Shown: positions 1 to 12,999, counted from the first letter of the stretch. The stretch is 64,000 nucleotides of DNA from Eremophila alpestris peregrina (GCA_009792885.1 WMCF01000067.1:2113206-2177205); one strand, 5' to 3'. The notes: generated by a model not told the origin, from the letters alone. Made by a program: numbers and translations.

Positions 1-26
1 GAAGGGAAGGGAAGGGAAGGGAAGGG
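1..26. repeat. (GAAGG)n microsatellite
   Basis: Five tandem copies of a purine-only pentamer open the window, inside the SLC2A11 intron that follows the exon at 58-187. It may continue beyond the left edge. Confidence 0.85.
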
Positions 27-57
27 TTTAATAAGTGGGCTGCTTGCTTTGCATTAC

Positions 58-3000
58 CTGAGTCCAACAACCTGCCCCAGCACCAGCCCCAGGGCTGTAA
101 ATGATGCAGAGGTCAAGGCCACAGCTCCTCTGAGCTTCTTTGGGGCACTCTCTGCCAGATACATGGGCTGAATGTTCATGCTTACACCTGGGCAAGGCAG
201 ACAAATGCTGTCCTCAGCTTGTGGGCAGAGGAGACAAGAACAAATGCAGTCAGCCACCTCTCAAGGTTGCCAGCTGCACTCTTCTGTTGCATGTGATAAC
301 TAATCTACCAGTGCTTGTTATTTACCCAAACCTTCCATCTACTCTGTCCCTTGTGTAACTAAACACACATTTCAATACTCATCAGTAGCAGTGGATAATG
401 AAACTGAAACCTGCCAGGGCCTCAGTCCTATGGTCTTTTCAGCACCAAATCCAAGGTTATATGCAATGTTTCCCTTGACTTCTCCCTTTTGAGGGGAATA
501 TCATATTTTAAGTCCCTTCTATTGATCATTTCCTGGGATGAACTTCCACAAAAGCTTTTGTGTTGGTGCTCATGCTGGTGAGTGACTGACATTCTCACAA
601 GCAGACAGGGATCCATATTCAGCTCAAATTTTCCCTGTGCACAGAGATGCTTCTGTGTAGTACACAAACCCCCCCTACCTGTATGCTTTAAAAGAAAACC
701 CTTAGAAACAAAGTCTAGAATCTCTATACACAACTTCTGAATTCACTTACGTGTGAATTAAGAAGTTGTATATACAATATACAAGTGTCTGGTCAGCCTA
801 AAGGATTAATTGCTTCAATATCCTGGATCATTCCCACTTAAATTTCTTCTAATTGCTACAACCTTCATCCATCCACATTTCTCACACTGCCATACCTGCA
901 TTCACACCAGTGAAAAATCTGCTGAGCATAATCATTTCAAAGGATTTGGCCATTCTGCTGAACCCAGACAAGGTGGCAGCTATGATCACAAAGACATTGT
1001 TCAGCAGCAGGGACATCTTCCTTCCAAGAGAAAAGACAGTTGTGAGCACGTGTCAGGTTCAGCTCTCAGGTAAAACACTTCTGTGCCAGGTGCCACCTGC
1101 CAGGCCTGGAGGCTCCAGAGGGGCTGCTCAGACCCTCCTGCTTCATCCAACCCTGCAGGAGGTGTCCCTGTGCCCCTGTGTCCCTGCAGGGCTCCCTCTG
1201 GGCTCTCTCAGGGCACCACCAGCTTCTCCCCCACATTCAGGGCTCCTGTGCTCACACACAGTTTCCATTTGAATATTCCTGCAGCAAGCCATGTGCATTT
1301 TGGTCTGAACATGCTGATTTGTTGAAACAGGCATTTTTCATGTAATAGTGTAATGGTTGTGAAACTCTGTCAGAAAGTTTTCATGTGTCCCAGGAGGAAT
1401 TTCTGCTGAAAATCAGGGGCAAAAAAGAGAGCTCTATTGACCCATACTATTATTATTGCCAGAAATTCTCTCTAGTCCCTGCTCACTGCCTTACCAGTCA
1501 GTCTTTGTTTCTCTTATTTATGATGGAATATGATTTTATTCCAAAGTAATACAGGGTGAAATCTCAAAAATTTTAATGGATTAAGGAAGACATATCCTTT
1601 CAGGTATCCATAACCATGAAACTAGGAAGTCATGGGACCTCAAATCATAATATGTGATAGCACATAGAGGAAAATCTTGGGGTCAAGAGACAGGGAGGTA
1701 AAATCTAATTTCCTATTAGTTCATGTTGGTAACACTGGTTTGGTTTTTTTGGGGTTTTTTTTCTGAAGAGAATTGGGGATAGAGCTGTGTATGAAAGATA
1801 TGTGAGGTAAGACAGGGACTTTTCAGAGACTCAAGCTCAGAGAAAAAACATCCCACTGTGGAGATGTAATGAATACTTCCTGAAATATTTCAGACCAAAA
1901 TGTGGATACACAGCCTGTGAGACATGAGGAGCTGGGATGCAACCACTGCTCTTTGTAAGCACCCTCTGTTTTTCTAGAGTCATTCCCACAGTTTATTTTG
2001 AAGAAAAATCCCTAGTCTGATCCATTATGATTTCCCATTTAAAAGCATGGCAGAAAACTGAGCACAGAGATTATATAGGTAGGTACTGTGATAAGGTGTT
2101 GAGCTGAAATCCTTGCAGCACCTCAGATGGGCTGGAATGTGATGAGAAGCTAATGTGGGGAAAAAACAGTTCCCCACTCAGTTTTGAGATATGAAATACT
2201 GGACTTTCTCCCCTCCAACCCAGAGTGTTTATAGCAGACTGATCTGTGATACAAAACGTGTTTTCATTATCTTTAACCATGCTGGAGTATTTTGCTGTAG
2301 GGATCCTCATTCCTCTTGCACTTAGGGAAGCTGCAAAGCCTAAATTAAACCCCAGCACTCTTACCTGCCCAGCATGATGGCCATGGGACCAGCAAGCACA
2401 GCCCCAGTGAGGCCTCCCAGGGGATAGGCAGAGACAGTGAAGGACCAGAGCAGCAGGATCACGTTGCTCTCCAGGGGAACACCCACACGCTCCAGCCACG
2501 TGGTGTTCATGAACACCTGGATGTACTGAGAGAGGGGGACAGAGCTGCAGCACCACCAGGGAGCTGAAGGACATGGAGAAAGGCTCCCTTATTAATGGAT
2601 CTATTTATCGTGTGTTTATGCTTCCAATCTCCTCTTTAGATGTGCTTTTAGCAAAGAGTTTAGGGTGTAAAACCGTTGCTGTTGGAAAGTTGCAGTTGGT
2701 TTATATCTCTATGTAGTTATTGTTGATAATTTAAAAATTGATTTCATGGGTCTCACTTGCAATCTAAGGGCAAAAATCAAGTTCAAAGGATGCAGGTTGG
2801 AAAATTCTGGACTTAAGATTTTGCTAAAGCAGTTGAAACATTCAGAAAGCTTCTGAATAAACTCTTGCAACACTAGGTCCTGCTCAAGGGTGGCTTTTGA
2901 CAACCAAGTCCTGTGCTCCAGATGTGAATTATACAGAGGGAACATCACATCCTTGCTTTCTGTCCCTCTGCAGGCTGCAGATTCCCAGGGGCACAGCACT

Positions 3001-4957
3001 GCCCCCAGCCACAGGAGCCACCTGGAAGGGGGTGGCAGGGGAGGCACCCAATACTTACTGAGGCTGGGGCATTGATGATGGAGATGTTGTAACCATACTG
3101 GAAAGTGCCTCCAATCCCAGCAGCACATATTGTCAGGATCAGGATCCTGTTCTGAAACTGAAGAAAAGGGACAGACAATGGATGGCTTCCTTGCACAGAA
3201 TAAAATGACTCAACAGACATTCAGACTTAGAGCTGGGGGATTTTCCCATGGCCTTGTATACCCAGTGCATTTGGGATTCCTTGGTGTGCTATTATTTCTA
3301 TCCTCTCATGATAATAACACGTATTTTAGATTAGAGTGTCTTTCCTGTGATGCTGCAGTTGTTGTACACAGCAGACAATGGTCAGCAGTCTATCATTGTG
3401 CATTCAGCATCATGATACAGTGAAATATGTGGCACACAGTGGGTTCCTATGCCATGCTCAGGTCTCCTTGAGGACATTTCTTCACAAGTATTGCCACTTA
3501 CACATATTGCCAAGTGAGCAAGTGGCAATAATCATGAGGAAATGTCCTCAGGGACACTGCAGAGCCTTGGGAAGCACAGGCAGGGGAATGGGCTGCCTCA
3601 TGCAGCATCACAGGATCAGGTGTTGGTTTAAGTGAGGGCTCCTGACTTTTTGAAGGGTGTAGAACAAGCTGTCCTGGCTGGCCCAGCTCAGCAGCTGACA
3701 TGTCACTGGCAGGCAAAAACATCCAGCTTCTTTCCACTATTTTGTGCCTCTGCCTTTGGTTTCTCCATCTGTAGGTGAAATCCTGTCACAGGCAAGATGT
3801 GCCCTGAGGGCACCTTGAGACTGGGAGCTCTGTTCCACATCTCAAGACCACTCTGAGCACGCTGGGGCCCCTGGTCTTTAGCCTGACACCCCCTGCACAA
3901 TGCTCAGGGTGGCCCAAGGCCGGGATGGCCTTTGCCAGGCCCCTGCTTAAAAACCCCTCCCCCTGGGAAAGCTCTGGTGTAACATTAAGAGCCCATGCTC
4001 AGGCTCGGCTCTTTGCCAGTCAGTGCAGGGCACCTCAGGCCTGATTGTGTTTTGCTACATGAATATGACCCCAGTGACCCTAAGAACTTAAATAACCCAA
4101 AGCTGAGGACCTCTCTCTGCTTTACCTGCTCAATTTCTTCTTACAAAGACATCCACCAAAGAAAAAGTAATTTTGGTCTAGTCTCACAATCGTTCTAAAA
4201 CCATAAATTCAAATAATCTTGGATTTTTTTCCTTTCCTCAAAGTGTTTTCTTCTAAATGACTTCCATACCAGCCCAGGACAGGATGTTCTCCCAGGACAG
4301 AAATAAAGCCAGACTATTTCAAGCCTGCAGTAAGAGGAGACTGAGCCCTCCTGTCCCAGCCAGCAGCACACACATTTCACTTGCACTGCCCATGGCTACA
4401 CCACTTCTCTGTCTTGTTACTGAGAACTGAGCTAAGGACTGGGCACCTGAGATCTCTGCTATTGCTACTTACTCTCATTCTCCAGGTGAGAGAGTTTCTT
4501 CTCCCTACAATAGCACATTTCTTTTTCATTTCCAATGTCTAGCAATCCACCACTGCTTCTGCTCATCTCCCTGCTTTCATTATAGAGTGCATCCCCTATC
4601 AAGCCATGTATCACAGAGCTCTTTTGTGAGCTAAAGCAAAATGGTTTGTTAGTCCCTTCAGGGGCCAGCAAAGCCTCTGTGCTCAGAGCTGAGCTGTGTT
4701 TGCAGAGTGACCTTCCCAAGCCTCCCGTAACGCCCGGCTCGTGAGCTGTTTTCCCACCTCCCTGGTGCTGTGCAGCTGCCAGCAGAGCCATCCCTCTGCC
4801 AGCTCTGTCCCAAGGACTGGGATGAACTGGGAAAAGAATTCTATGCAAACCTGGCAGTACTTACACAGCATTATAAAAATTCAAATTAAAAAAACCCCGG
4901 ATCAGTTAAATAATAACAGTAAAATAGATGGTTTACCAGTCTCTGCAGCTTGTCCAT
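58..4957 (-). CDS. SLC2A11: SLC2A11 (GLUT11), 5' half, class II facilitative sugar transporter
   Basis: Multi-pass plasma-membrane transporter of the class II GLUT group (GLUT5/7/9/11). Coding exons on the minus strand, 5' to 3': 4957-4937, 3157-3059, 2525-2365, 1020-896 and 187-58 (21, 99, 161, 125 and 130 nt). All have GT/AG boundaries and compatible phases, giving about 178 N-terminal residues; the rest lies beyond the left edge. Visible: a 7-residue first exon (MDKLQRL), TM1 with ICAAGIGGTFQYGYN, an N-glycosylation site (NTT) in the first outer loop, TM2 ending in the conserved Gly-Arg-Lys loop, and the diagnostic GVSMNIQPMYLAESAP segment of TM4-5. The residues around GRILLLTICAAG and GVNAGVSMNIQPMYL fit SLC2A11 better than GLUT5/7/9 (family knowledge). 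Birds carry several tandem SLC2A11-like copies, so which copy this is remains open. The 3157 acceptor was preferred over one 6 nt downstream because it restores the family spacing. Confidence 0.88.
3469..3550. repeat. Imperfect inverted repeat, about 32-bp arms, 18-nt loop
   Basis: The left arm (3469-3500) starts tgaggacatttc and the right arm (3519-3550) ends gaaatgtcctca. The arms pair over about 26 of 32 positions around the loop 3501-3518. It lies in SLC2A11 intron 1. It could be a small palindromic transposon remnant or a transcribed hairpin; nothing seen assigns it to a known family. Confidence 0.7.
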
Positions 4958-7900
4958 CCTCTTTCGTAGGTTTTCCTCTGTCTGCCAAAGCCTCTGGTAC
5001 TCTCACGGTGCTCTAAAGGATTATTTAAATCTCCAGCACAGGAATGTGTATTTAGTCACCTATTACGTTAGGATAAGACACTTGATTTGGCAGGTGTTTT
5101 GCCAGCTGATTTACATTCCCAAAACTGAGCTGCATGCTCATTAGCAAGACAGTTCAATTCATTTTGTTGAAAGCCCATGACAGTCCAGGGAAATTATTCT
5201 CCAAGATCCAGATCTGTCTAAACCCTCTTGAAGGCCAGTGTGGTTTGAAACATCAAGTCCTTCCCAGAGCATCTGGCACAGCGACCAGTACCACTTCTCT
5301 GATTAAGTGTGATCAAAGCAGAAGTCAACTACGATTTTTTTTCCCCTGATTGTATTTGTCCTGGAACACAACCTAGGATCTGAAAGACAAACCAGACTAT
5401 TTCCCTTGGTCCTATCTGTGACAGGAATGAATGAAGCCCAAGCCTTTCAAATCCCTGGTTATCCGAGGCCTTTCCCTGAGCTCCTGGTGACAGATAGGCA
5501 ATCCAGCTGTGCTGGAAAGGCACAGAAGGCTGTGCTCCTGTTCCCCCTCCACAGCCTGGCACAGAGCAAACAGCCACACTTGGAGCACTGGATCCTGTCA
5601 GGTACAGAGGACAGCAATGACAGCCTTGCTTCTTTCAATAGAACAGAAAGAAACTCCCTGGCACTGGGAAATGGTGAATCCTTATGAATCCTAGAGATGG
5701 AGGCATATTGCACTGCCAGCAGTAACATTAAAGTTGCTGCTTCACAAAACATTTGTCCCTCAGGAGTTATCATCCTTTTAACATCCTTCCATCCTGCAGG
5801 AGTGAGATTTGTGAGGGCCCTGAGAGATTTCAGAGAGTTTGAAATAAGTGAAATGTTTTTAAACGCCTCTTTGTCCCTATTCAGGTTTTACTGCACCTGA
5901 ACAGAGCATGAAGCTGTTCCACATCACAGAGTCATTCTCTGGTGAATGTGTAGCCAGGGATGTGGTGCTGCATCAGCTGCAGCCACTAAGTGGCAGGAGA
6001 AGTACAAAATTTGCAGTATTAGGCTCTGAACCCAACATGCCAGCACTGTGCAGCCTGTGGCATGTGGCAGGGGTTAGAGGAATGCTTCCAACAGCTTCCC
6101 AAACAATAACTTAACTGGGAAACAGAACTGTGCCAGCCAGCAGGCACTGATGGATTGTTTAGGCACCATGTAAGAGCAGTCATTAACTCACAAAGCAAAG
6201 CTCCAGTTTCCTCATGCTGTCTGCTCTGAGCTTTGGTGGTTGCCAGAGGTGAGGGAAGTCCTGTGGGTGGGCAGGGAGATGCTGGGGACTGTGGCACAGC
6301 TCATGAGCCCCCTGTTCCAGAGGGGGCATGAATAGGATGTGGCAATATCTATGTGCAGCTGGCTAGCTGGGACTTCCAGGATGCTGTCCTCTCTTTTCTA
6401 GCCACAGCTGCCTTGATGAGGAGTGAAGGGATAGATTCTTTTTGTCTGAATTACTGAATTACAGTGCTTTGGTGCTGAGTGATGTTCACACTGGTTGTGT
6501 TTTTAACTGGCTTTTAGCTGCACCTTAAAAACCCCAGCTTTCCCAATGCTTCATCCTTGTTGTCAGAGTTTCAGAGTGGCAGCTGCAGATGAGAAATCCC
6601 CGGGGTCAGGGTCTGTCACCAGGGTGTCACCACTGCTCTGCAGCCACTCCAGCTCCTGGTGCTGGAAGCCTTCACAGAAACCCGGCAGGTTTCCAGCAGT
6701 GCTGGGGGAACCCACCACCCTCTTCCTGCAAATACTCTTTCACTGAACTCAAACCTGTCAGAATCAGGGTGAAATATGATGCCCTGCACATGGGAGAGGA
6801 GTTATTTGGAGAAGGTGATGGCAGTCTCTGCCTGCAGTTATCTGATGCAGGAATAAGTGCTAATCCTGCCATTAGGAAAGACCATCAACACATGCTCTTT
6901 GATCTGTCACGAACTGAGAGGTTCCAATGTTTTAGTGTGTTTTTACACCAGAATCATCTGAACCAACTCCAAGGGGAGAAAAGGGGCCCCGTTTCCATCT
7001 GTGAGGCTTGGATCTACAGCATGAATTCTCCCTAAAAATGCTACACTATAAATTGCAGAAAATATTTGGAGCAGCTCCCTGGCTGGTTGTTGATTTTCCC
7101 AAGCTTTAGCCTGGCTATTTCTGCCATCCCTTCTCACTTTCCTGTAAGGACCATCACTGTAAGATACAAAATGCCTCTGTTTGCTTGTCCTGAGTCTTGC
7201 AGAGCTCACTCAGAATACAGAAAACAAATCATAAGATCTGCAAACAAGCAGCTTTCTCAAGAAACATGCAGCAGGTTTGCTGATTTCATGGTGAAAGCAA
7301 TGTTTATGGAACTTAGCTGTTGAAATGGATATTTCTTTGTAGGAAATGAGTGCCCTGCTGTGACACCGTTATTCTCAGTCCCAGCAATTCACTAATGTTC
7401 TTCATAAAAACCCCACAATTTCTCTAAGTTCAAGACACTGTATGAGAACTTCAGTAAATGAGCCTCATCACAAGGTTCTCAGGGCAGGGACCCAGTGCTG
7501 ACAGAGCTTCTGCTGCCACACAGAGTCCCTGGGACTCTTTCCAGAGCAGTGGAGATCCATGGGAGCCAAGTCCTTTGAGGACACAAGGGCTGAGACAGCC
7601 AAGGGAACTTGCTGCTTTCCCTTGCTAGCTGGGATTTTTGGATACCAGAAGAACAGCTGTATGTTCTGTGTGTTAGATCAGCAGTCTGCCTCCACCTGAT
7701 AAGCCCTAGAGCTTCTCTGGGAAAACTGAAAAAAACCCATAATCCTAAAAAGAATGGAAATACCTTTTTTTCAGTCCCCTGAGAGCTGTAGGCCATGCTG
7801 TGGCTGAACTATTTCTTTTCCTTCCATCTCTGAATCAGACACTGATACAGGCAGTCAGTTGAAATTGAGTGACCTCAAGACCAGAGGGAACAAAGTCCTT

Positions 7901-10377
7901 GCTTGAACAGAAGCTCTGTTTCTGTGTGTGAGAGAAGAGCATTTAGACTCCACCAAATGGCATCAAATGTTGCTGAATATTCCTGTCAGAGGAGAGGAAA
8001 ATGTGTGCAGCAGTGTCAGAGTGTCAGACTCATCCTGCTTTCTTATTTAACAGTCCCTTCAGACAGAGCTTTTGATTAGAGCCGTGCCCTGGCTTCTTGA
8101 GAGGCAGCTGGACTGGGACATATAGTCCTGCCTCTGGTGATGTACAAATACCTTTTCTGACTCCTTGTAGGGGTCCCAGCAGCTGACAGCATGCTCAGTT
8201 GATGTGCTGCTATTGTGAGCTGAGCACGGAGTTCTTTTTATAAGACACAAGCATTGTTTTTCAGTTGTCTTGTTGATTTGGCCACAGTTCTTATGAAATG
8301 GATGTTACAAAATAAAGGCCCCTGAAGGATATTCCCTACTGACAGCTGAGGGAGGTGATCTGTGGTGTAGGGGACAGATCACAAGGCAGAAGAATTTAAC
8401 GAGAATTATTAAACACTGGAGAAAAATAACTGTGCAAAGAGACAGGCATTTTCTTATTTGATGTCTCCAACTCATGATCAGACACTGTTTTGGAAGAGGT
8501 GCTTTATTTGGATATGTGATGAGGCTCTGCTCAAGGAGATTTAAATGAGATCTTCTTTCTCATGATATGCCAGAAACAAAGCTGTATTTTTGAACTAAAA
8601 ACCATAGGAAATAAAAATAACATTAACCGTGATTTACAGCAAACCCTGTGCAAACCACATGTCCTTGGAGGGCTGAACTCTAAGTGCTATCTTTAGTTTC
8701 TTTCTAACAAACAAACAAATTTAAAAATCCATCCAATTCTGTATGATTCACTTTCTCCTGACTTTAGCCATCACACTCCAGAGTTAGCTGATGTGGAAGA
8801 AGAAATCCTTCCGTGAAGAAGAAAGGATTTATATAGGGCTATTCCACATGGAAAAGTAAGCATTTCAAGTGCCTCAAGCAGTTGTGATTACACAGCATTA
8901 TCCATGCACAGTGGGCTCATGGAGCTCTTGGCACCTCTTGTCCATGCCACCCAGCACCAAGTTTGGGAACTGAAATAACCTTCCAGAAAGGCCCTCCTGG
9001 CTGGTGCGGCTCACTTGTTCCTAGTGCCAGGGCATCAGGCATGTAGAGACCTCTTCTACACCAGGGTACCAGGGGTCTAAGCATGGCATGTCCTGGGGAG
9101 CACCTGGGTGAGACCTTGAACACAACTGGCACAGGCTCATACCCTGCTAGGGGATTCTCTCACAGTGGGTGTGGGGGGATCTTTGTTTGCAGATGAAGGA
9201 AAGATTTGGGACTGTAAGCAGAGGGGTGAAGCAGTTCCCCAAGCAAGGGGCTTGGAGTTACGTGGCCAGGGAGTGAAGGCTCTCCCTTGAGTCCCCGACA
9301 GCCCAGCCGGAGGAGATGCCTGTGCATGAGGCCAGGTATGACTTGTCACAGCAGGACACGTTGCAAAACACCATCAGACGAAGTTACAGACAAAATGCCC
9401 GTGGTGCTGAGGAGCAGAGGGCACGTGTGAGCGGCTGGACACTCCCAAGTGCGTGCCTGGGGCTGTTTTCCTGCCCCATGAGCTGGGGTGAGGCTCTGCC
9501 GGGGCGCCGGGGCTCGTTAGGGGCTGTGCTGACACCGCACCGCTCCTTTCATCCTGGGACTGCTGTGCTGGGCAAAATGGGAGCTGGGCCTTCAAACATA
9601 GCAGCTGTTTATCCTTGAAACAATTAGAGACGGCAGTTAGAGCTTGAACTCGTTACTGAGCCCCAAACAATTATGATAAAAACAAGTTCCAGATGGGCTC
9701 AAAAGGAGTTGTTTTTGTCTTTACTGAATTAGAATGGATTCCATGCCCTCAAGTTCCTCTGGTATTTATGGACAGGAAACATGAATTACACACAATAATT
9801 TACTAAAAACAAAAGAGATGACTGCTGCAACAGCCCATTTATCTTTGCTCATGTGCCTTCTTGAGGTTTATGTGCTGTTTAACTCATGGGGAGAGTTAAT
9901 AGCATTTTTCTCTGTTTTTTAACTCTGCAGTTTAGGCTTGCAGAGACTGAGACAGGAAGCTGTTGAATTTATGCTGCAGGTTACTATCACTGAGCCTGCA
10001 GATGCACAATGGGTAAATATTGTCTGGCAAAGAGATACCATCATGTTCCAGTTCTTCTTTTGAAGGACTTGTGCAGAGGTTACAGTTGGGAGTCCTGATT
10101 AGGTTCTCCAGCTGCTCCAAGAGCACACAAACCTTTCTCAAAGCCTGTCCAAAATGGACTGAAATCTGGGCATCACACATATTTGTATGGTAACTCTGAG
10201 TTTCTGACATCTTGGGGTTTGAAGCTGATCCTGCACTTTGACAGCAATTGAACTGATCCCAAAAGGAAGGAGATGGCAGGACGCAATGGCATATCACTGT
10301 GCTACACCTGCTTTGAGTCCCCAGGCAGGGGCAGGACAAGGCGGGAGGAAATCAGTGAAAAAACTCCTGGGCAGCCT
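4958..10377. other. Intergenic region between divergent SLC2A11 and DERL3
   Basis: No ORF here has family-like residues, and no exon with paired splice sites stands out on either strand. The SLC2A11 promoter and any 5' untranslated exons should lie here or close to 4957, but no TATA box or CpG island marks them. I see no CR1 3'-end repeat or RNA gene. Confidence 0.5.
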
Positions 10378-10410
10378 AAGAAGGTAAGAGGCAGTCCCTC
10401 TTACCTTCTT
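10378..10410. repeat. Perfect 13-bp hairpin abutting the provirus target site
   Basis: AAGAAGGTAAGAG (10378-10390) and its exact reverse complement (10398-10410) flank a 7-nt loop. The hairpin ends directly at the 6-bp sequence duplicated by the retroviral insertion. It is outside the LTR. Confidence 0.85.
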
Positions 10411-10416
10411 GCAGCT

Positions 10417-10972
10417 TGTTCTGGTGCGTTTTTATCCCCTGTGGTTTGTTCCTTTTCCCCCTGCATTGTTGGTTTAGCCCCGAGTTGTATCCTCCTACCC
10501 AGTTGCCTGTCATGCCCTGGACCTACCCCTTAATCCAGACTGTTCCCTGTCAATCCTGCCTTGTACCAGCCCCTTGCCTCTGGCAATCCCCTCATGTTTG
10601 AAGTCCCATTGGCCTGTTTGAACTGTTCCCCTCCCCTGTGTTACCCATTGGTTTGAGTGCTGTAACCCCTCCTTGTGCTCCTCCCCTGTTCTTTCCCTGT
10701 TGGTTAAAGATTTGTACCCTCCCCTAGAACCTCCCCTGACTAAAACTCCCTGCCCACGAGGGATCTGCGTGTTTGGCCCCTGACCCTGAGAATAAACCCC
10801 TTTGGAAGCCTCAGGGGAGACCTCTCCCTCGTTCTTGCTCCTGCCCTGGACACGACAGCCTGTGCCATAGAGGATAAGCCCTGCAGCTGTGTCCTGGGCT
10901 GTGCTGCTTTCTGGGAACAGCCCCACTCTTGGCCTGGTGCTGGAGCTGGGGAAAAAATCCAGCACTCCGTCA
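10417..10972 (+). repeat. 5' LTR of the provirus
   Basis: Starts TGTTCTGG and ends TCCGTCA, giving the usual TG...CA ends. It contains a poly(A) signal AATAAA at 10791-10796. It is matched by the 3' LTR over its length, but has about 8 extra bases near the start and a different indel pattern around 10630-10690. Confidence 0.9.
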
Positions 10973-10974
10973 GC

Positions 10975-10992
10975 TGGTGCCTAACGTAGGGC
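10975..10992 (+). other. Retroviral primer-binding site, tRNA-Lys type
   Basis: TGGTGCCTAACGTAGGGC lies two bases after the 5' LTR. It resembles the tRNA-Lys(CUU)-type primer sites of ERVK-class betaretroviruses (TGGYGCCCAACGTGGGG pattern, from family knowledge), with two or three changes. Confidence 0.75.
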
Positions 10993-11310
10993 CTCGAATC
11001 GTCGGGACCTTTGGAAGTGACTGTCCCTGTGGGCTGTGGACTCGGTGCAGTTCAGTTCTTTGGTGCATCAGTGCCATCAGGGTGTGAGCTCGCCTGCTCT
11101 TTGGTCGCTGCGGCTCGCAGGGGTGAGGAGTCCCCCAGCACCTGAGGGGACCTTCCTGCGGCTCTTGGTGCTGCTGAGGGTGAGTATTCCCCGGGGAGAG
11201 GGAGGGGGTTTGAGCCCCAGGTTGTGAGTGGGTTGAAGTTGGTCACCAGACCCTTTTCTTTAAAGGTCTCTTTTTACCACAGGGCAGGGCGGATTTTGCT
11301 GTGCTGCAGG

Positions 11311-12994
11311 ATGGGTGCGAGACTGACCACGCCGCAGAGGGAGATTTATATCCAAGTTGTGGGTACCCTGGTGGGTGGGGGGAAAAGGTTTTCAAAGGGA
11401 TTGTTAAAAACGTTTGTAAAGTGGCTGTTCCTCCATTTTCCCGAGGTGTCTCCCAGAGACACCTGTAAAGTTCATTTTTGGTATGGGGTGGGGATTAAAT
11501 TAATCGAATTGGTTGAAGAGGGGGACACCTCAGCTTCCAAATTTCTTCCTCTTTTTATTATGATTCGGTCATCCCTTTTAATTCAGGGGAGAGTGGAAGA
11601 ACAGCCAGAACAATTATCCCCGGTTAATCCCCGAATCCCTCTTTCCCCATTCCTCGTCCCCAAATCCTTGTCCCTTCAGCCGGGAGAGCCGCAGGGAGCA
11701 GAATGCTTAGGGCAGGGCTGCCCCTGCCTCCCTGGCTCTCCTCGGTTGTCTCGGCCCCCTTGCCCTGACAGCGAGGCGCCTGTCATCGGGAACCGTTCCC
11801 TAATCCCTCAGCCCAGGCCCACCTTCCCAGTTTATAATCCCTCGGTTGCTAAATACGGTTCCCCAGGTGGTTTTCCTTCACTCTCCCAAGATGGCCCCCA
11901 AGGGGTACACGATGCTGGTGGCCACATGGCATGGTCCCCCGCTTGTGCTCCTTCTTCCCAGAATCCCTTCCTAGAACTTCCTTCTTCCTGTTCCAACTGC
12001 TCCTCAGTTTCCAAGCCCCCTCCTTCCTCAGTAAATTCCTTCCCGTCCCCTAACGCCTTCTGCCCATCAGGCTCCACCCTTTCTCCCACGCCGGTTCCTC
12101 CCTCTGTGATGTCACCCTTGGTCCCCCCCACTTCTGGTCATGACCCCAGCTGTGGTCCCTGCACCTCGGGCAGCTCCACCTGCCCTCCTCCGACTTCCAA
12201 TTCCCAAGCTCCTGCTTCCCGTTCCCGTGTTATGGAGACCGGATGTGATGGGTCAGAGAGCCAGAACCCAAAACACAAGGCCCTTCCTCCCGCCGCCCCA
12301 GTTTTTCGTAGGGGAGAGCCCCGCACGTGGGAACCTCTCTCCTTCAAAGATATAAAGCATCTTTACGAGGCTCAGGAAGAATGTGGCAGAAAAAGTAACT
12401 ATTTTAGAGGCCTTTTGGAGGCTACTTTGTCATCAAAAATGTTGGTCCCCAGCGACCTCAGAACATTATTTTCATGCCTCCTCACCCCCACAGAATACCG
12501 TCTGTGGGAGAGCATGTGGAAGAGGTTGCTGCGAGGTCTCCTTCCCGAGCTCCTGCAAAGCCCCAAAAGCGCGGTTGATGCCAATAATGATGGGATTACC
12601 ATGGATCATCTGAGCGGCGAGGGGGAGTGGGCTGTGGCTCGGAAACAGGCCACAGAAATACCCCGGGCTGTTCTAGACAGGGTCAGAGAGGCTGCCAAGA
12701 GGGCTTTAATAATCATACCTACTTGGAGAGCCTAAAGTTTCTTACACTGCAATCAAGCAGTCTCCCTCTGAGCCCTTTGTGGATTTTGTCGAACGCCTCT
12801 GGATGGAAGTGGAAAGGCAGGTCGAGAGTGAGCCTCTGCATGAAGCAATGGTCACGGAGTTGGCCCAGGTAAATGCAAATGACACCTGCAAAAACATCAT
12901 CCGGGGCCTGCCATCTGACCCACCACTGACTCTTGATCTGATCCTAGAAGCTTGCACACGGGTGCCAAGACAACAAAGGACTGGGTTGTTTTAA
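11311..12994 (+). pseudogene. gag: Degenerate retroviral gag (matrix to capsid), frameshifted
   Basis: The first reading frame runs 11311-12735 (474 codons) from ATGGGTGCG, giving a Gly-2 myristoylation-type start. Residues 1 to about 90 look like a helical matrix domain. About 100-345 is a long Pro/Ser-rich spacer. From about 350 comes a capsid N-terminal domain with SFKDIKHLYEA and LTPTEYRLW. The frame ends at a TAA at 12733. The capsid continues in the next frame from about 12716, which holds the major homology region (Q, E and R at the conserved spacing, PFVDFVERL core) and the helix with AQVNANDTC, ending at 12992-12994. So one net frameshift near 12716-12730 splits the capsid, and nucleocapsid is missing. 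An ATG at 11224 lies in frame upstream but lacks the matrix-type start. Confidence 0.85.
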
Positions 12995-12999
12995 CCTGT

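Noticed and set aside
5000..10377. CR1 LINE, tRNA genes or CRISPR-like arrays
   Set aside because: No CR1 3'-terminal octamer repeat, no tRNA B-box-type sequence in a cloverleaf context and no regularly spaced repeats were seen.
11224..11310. Upstream ATG as start of gag
   Set aside because: The ATG at 11311 gives the Gly-2 matrix-type start; the 29 residues before it have no matrix character.
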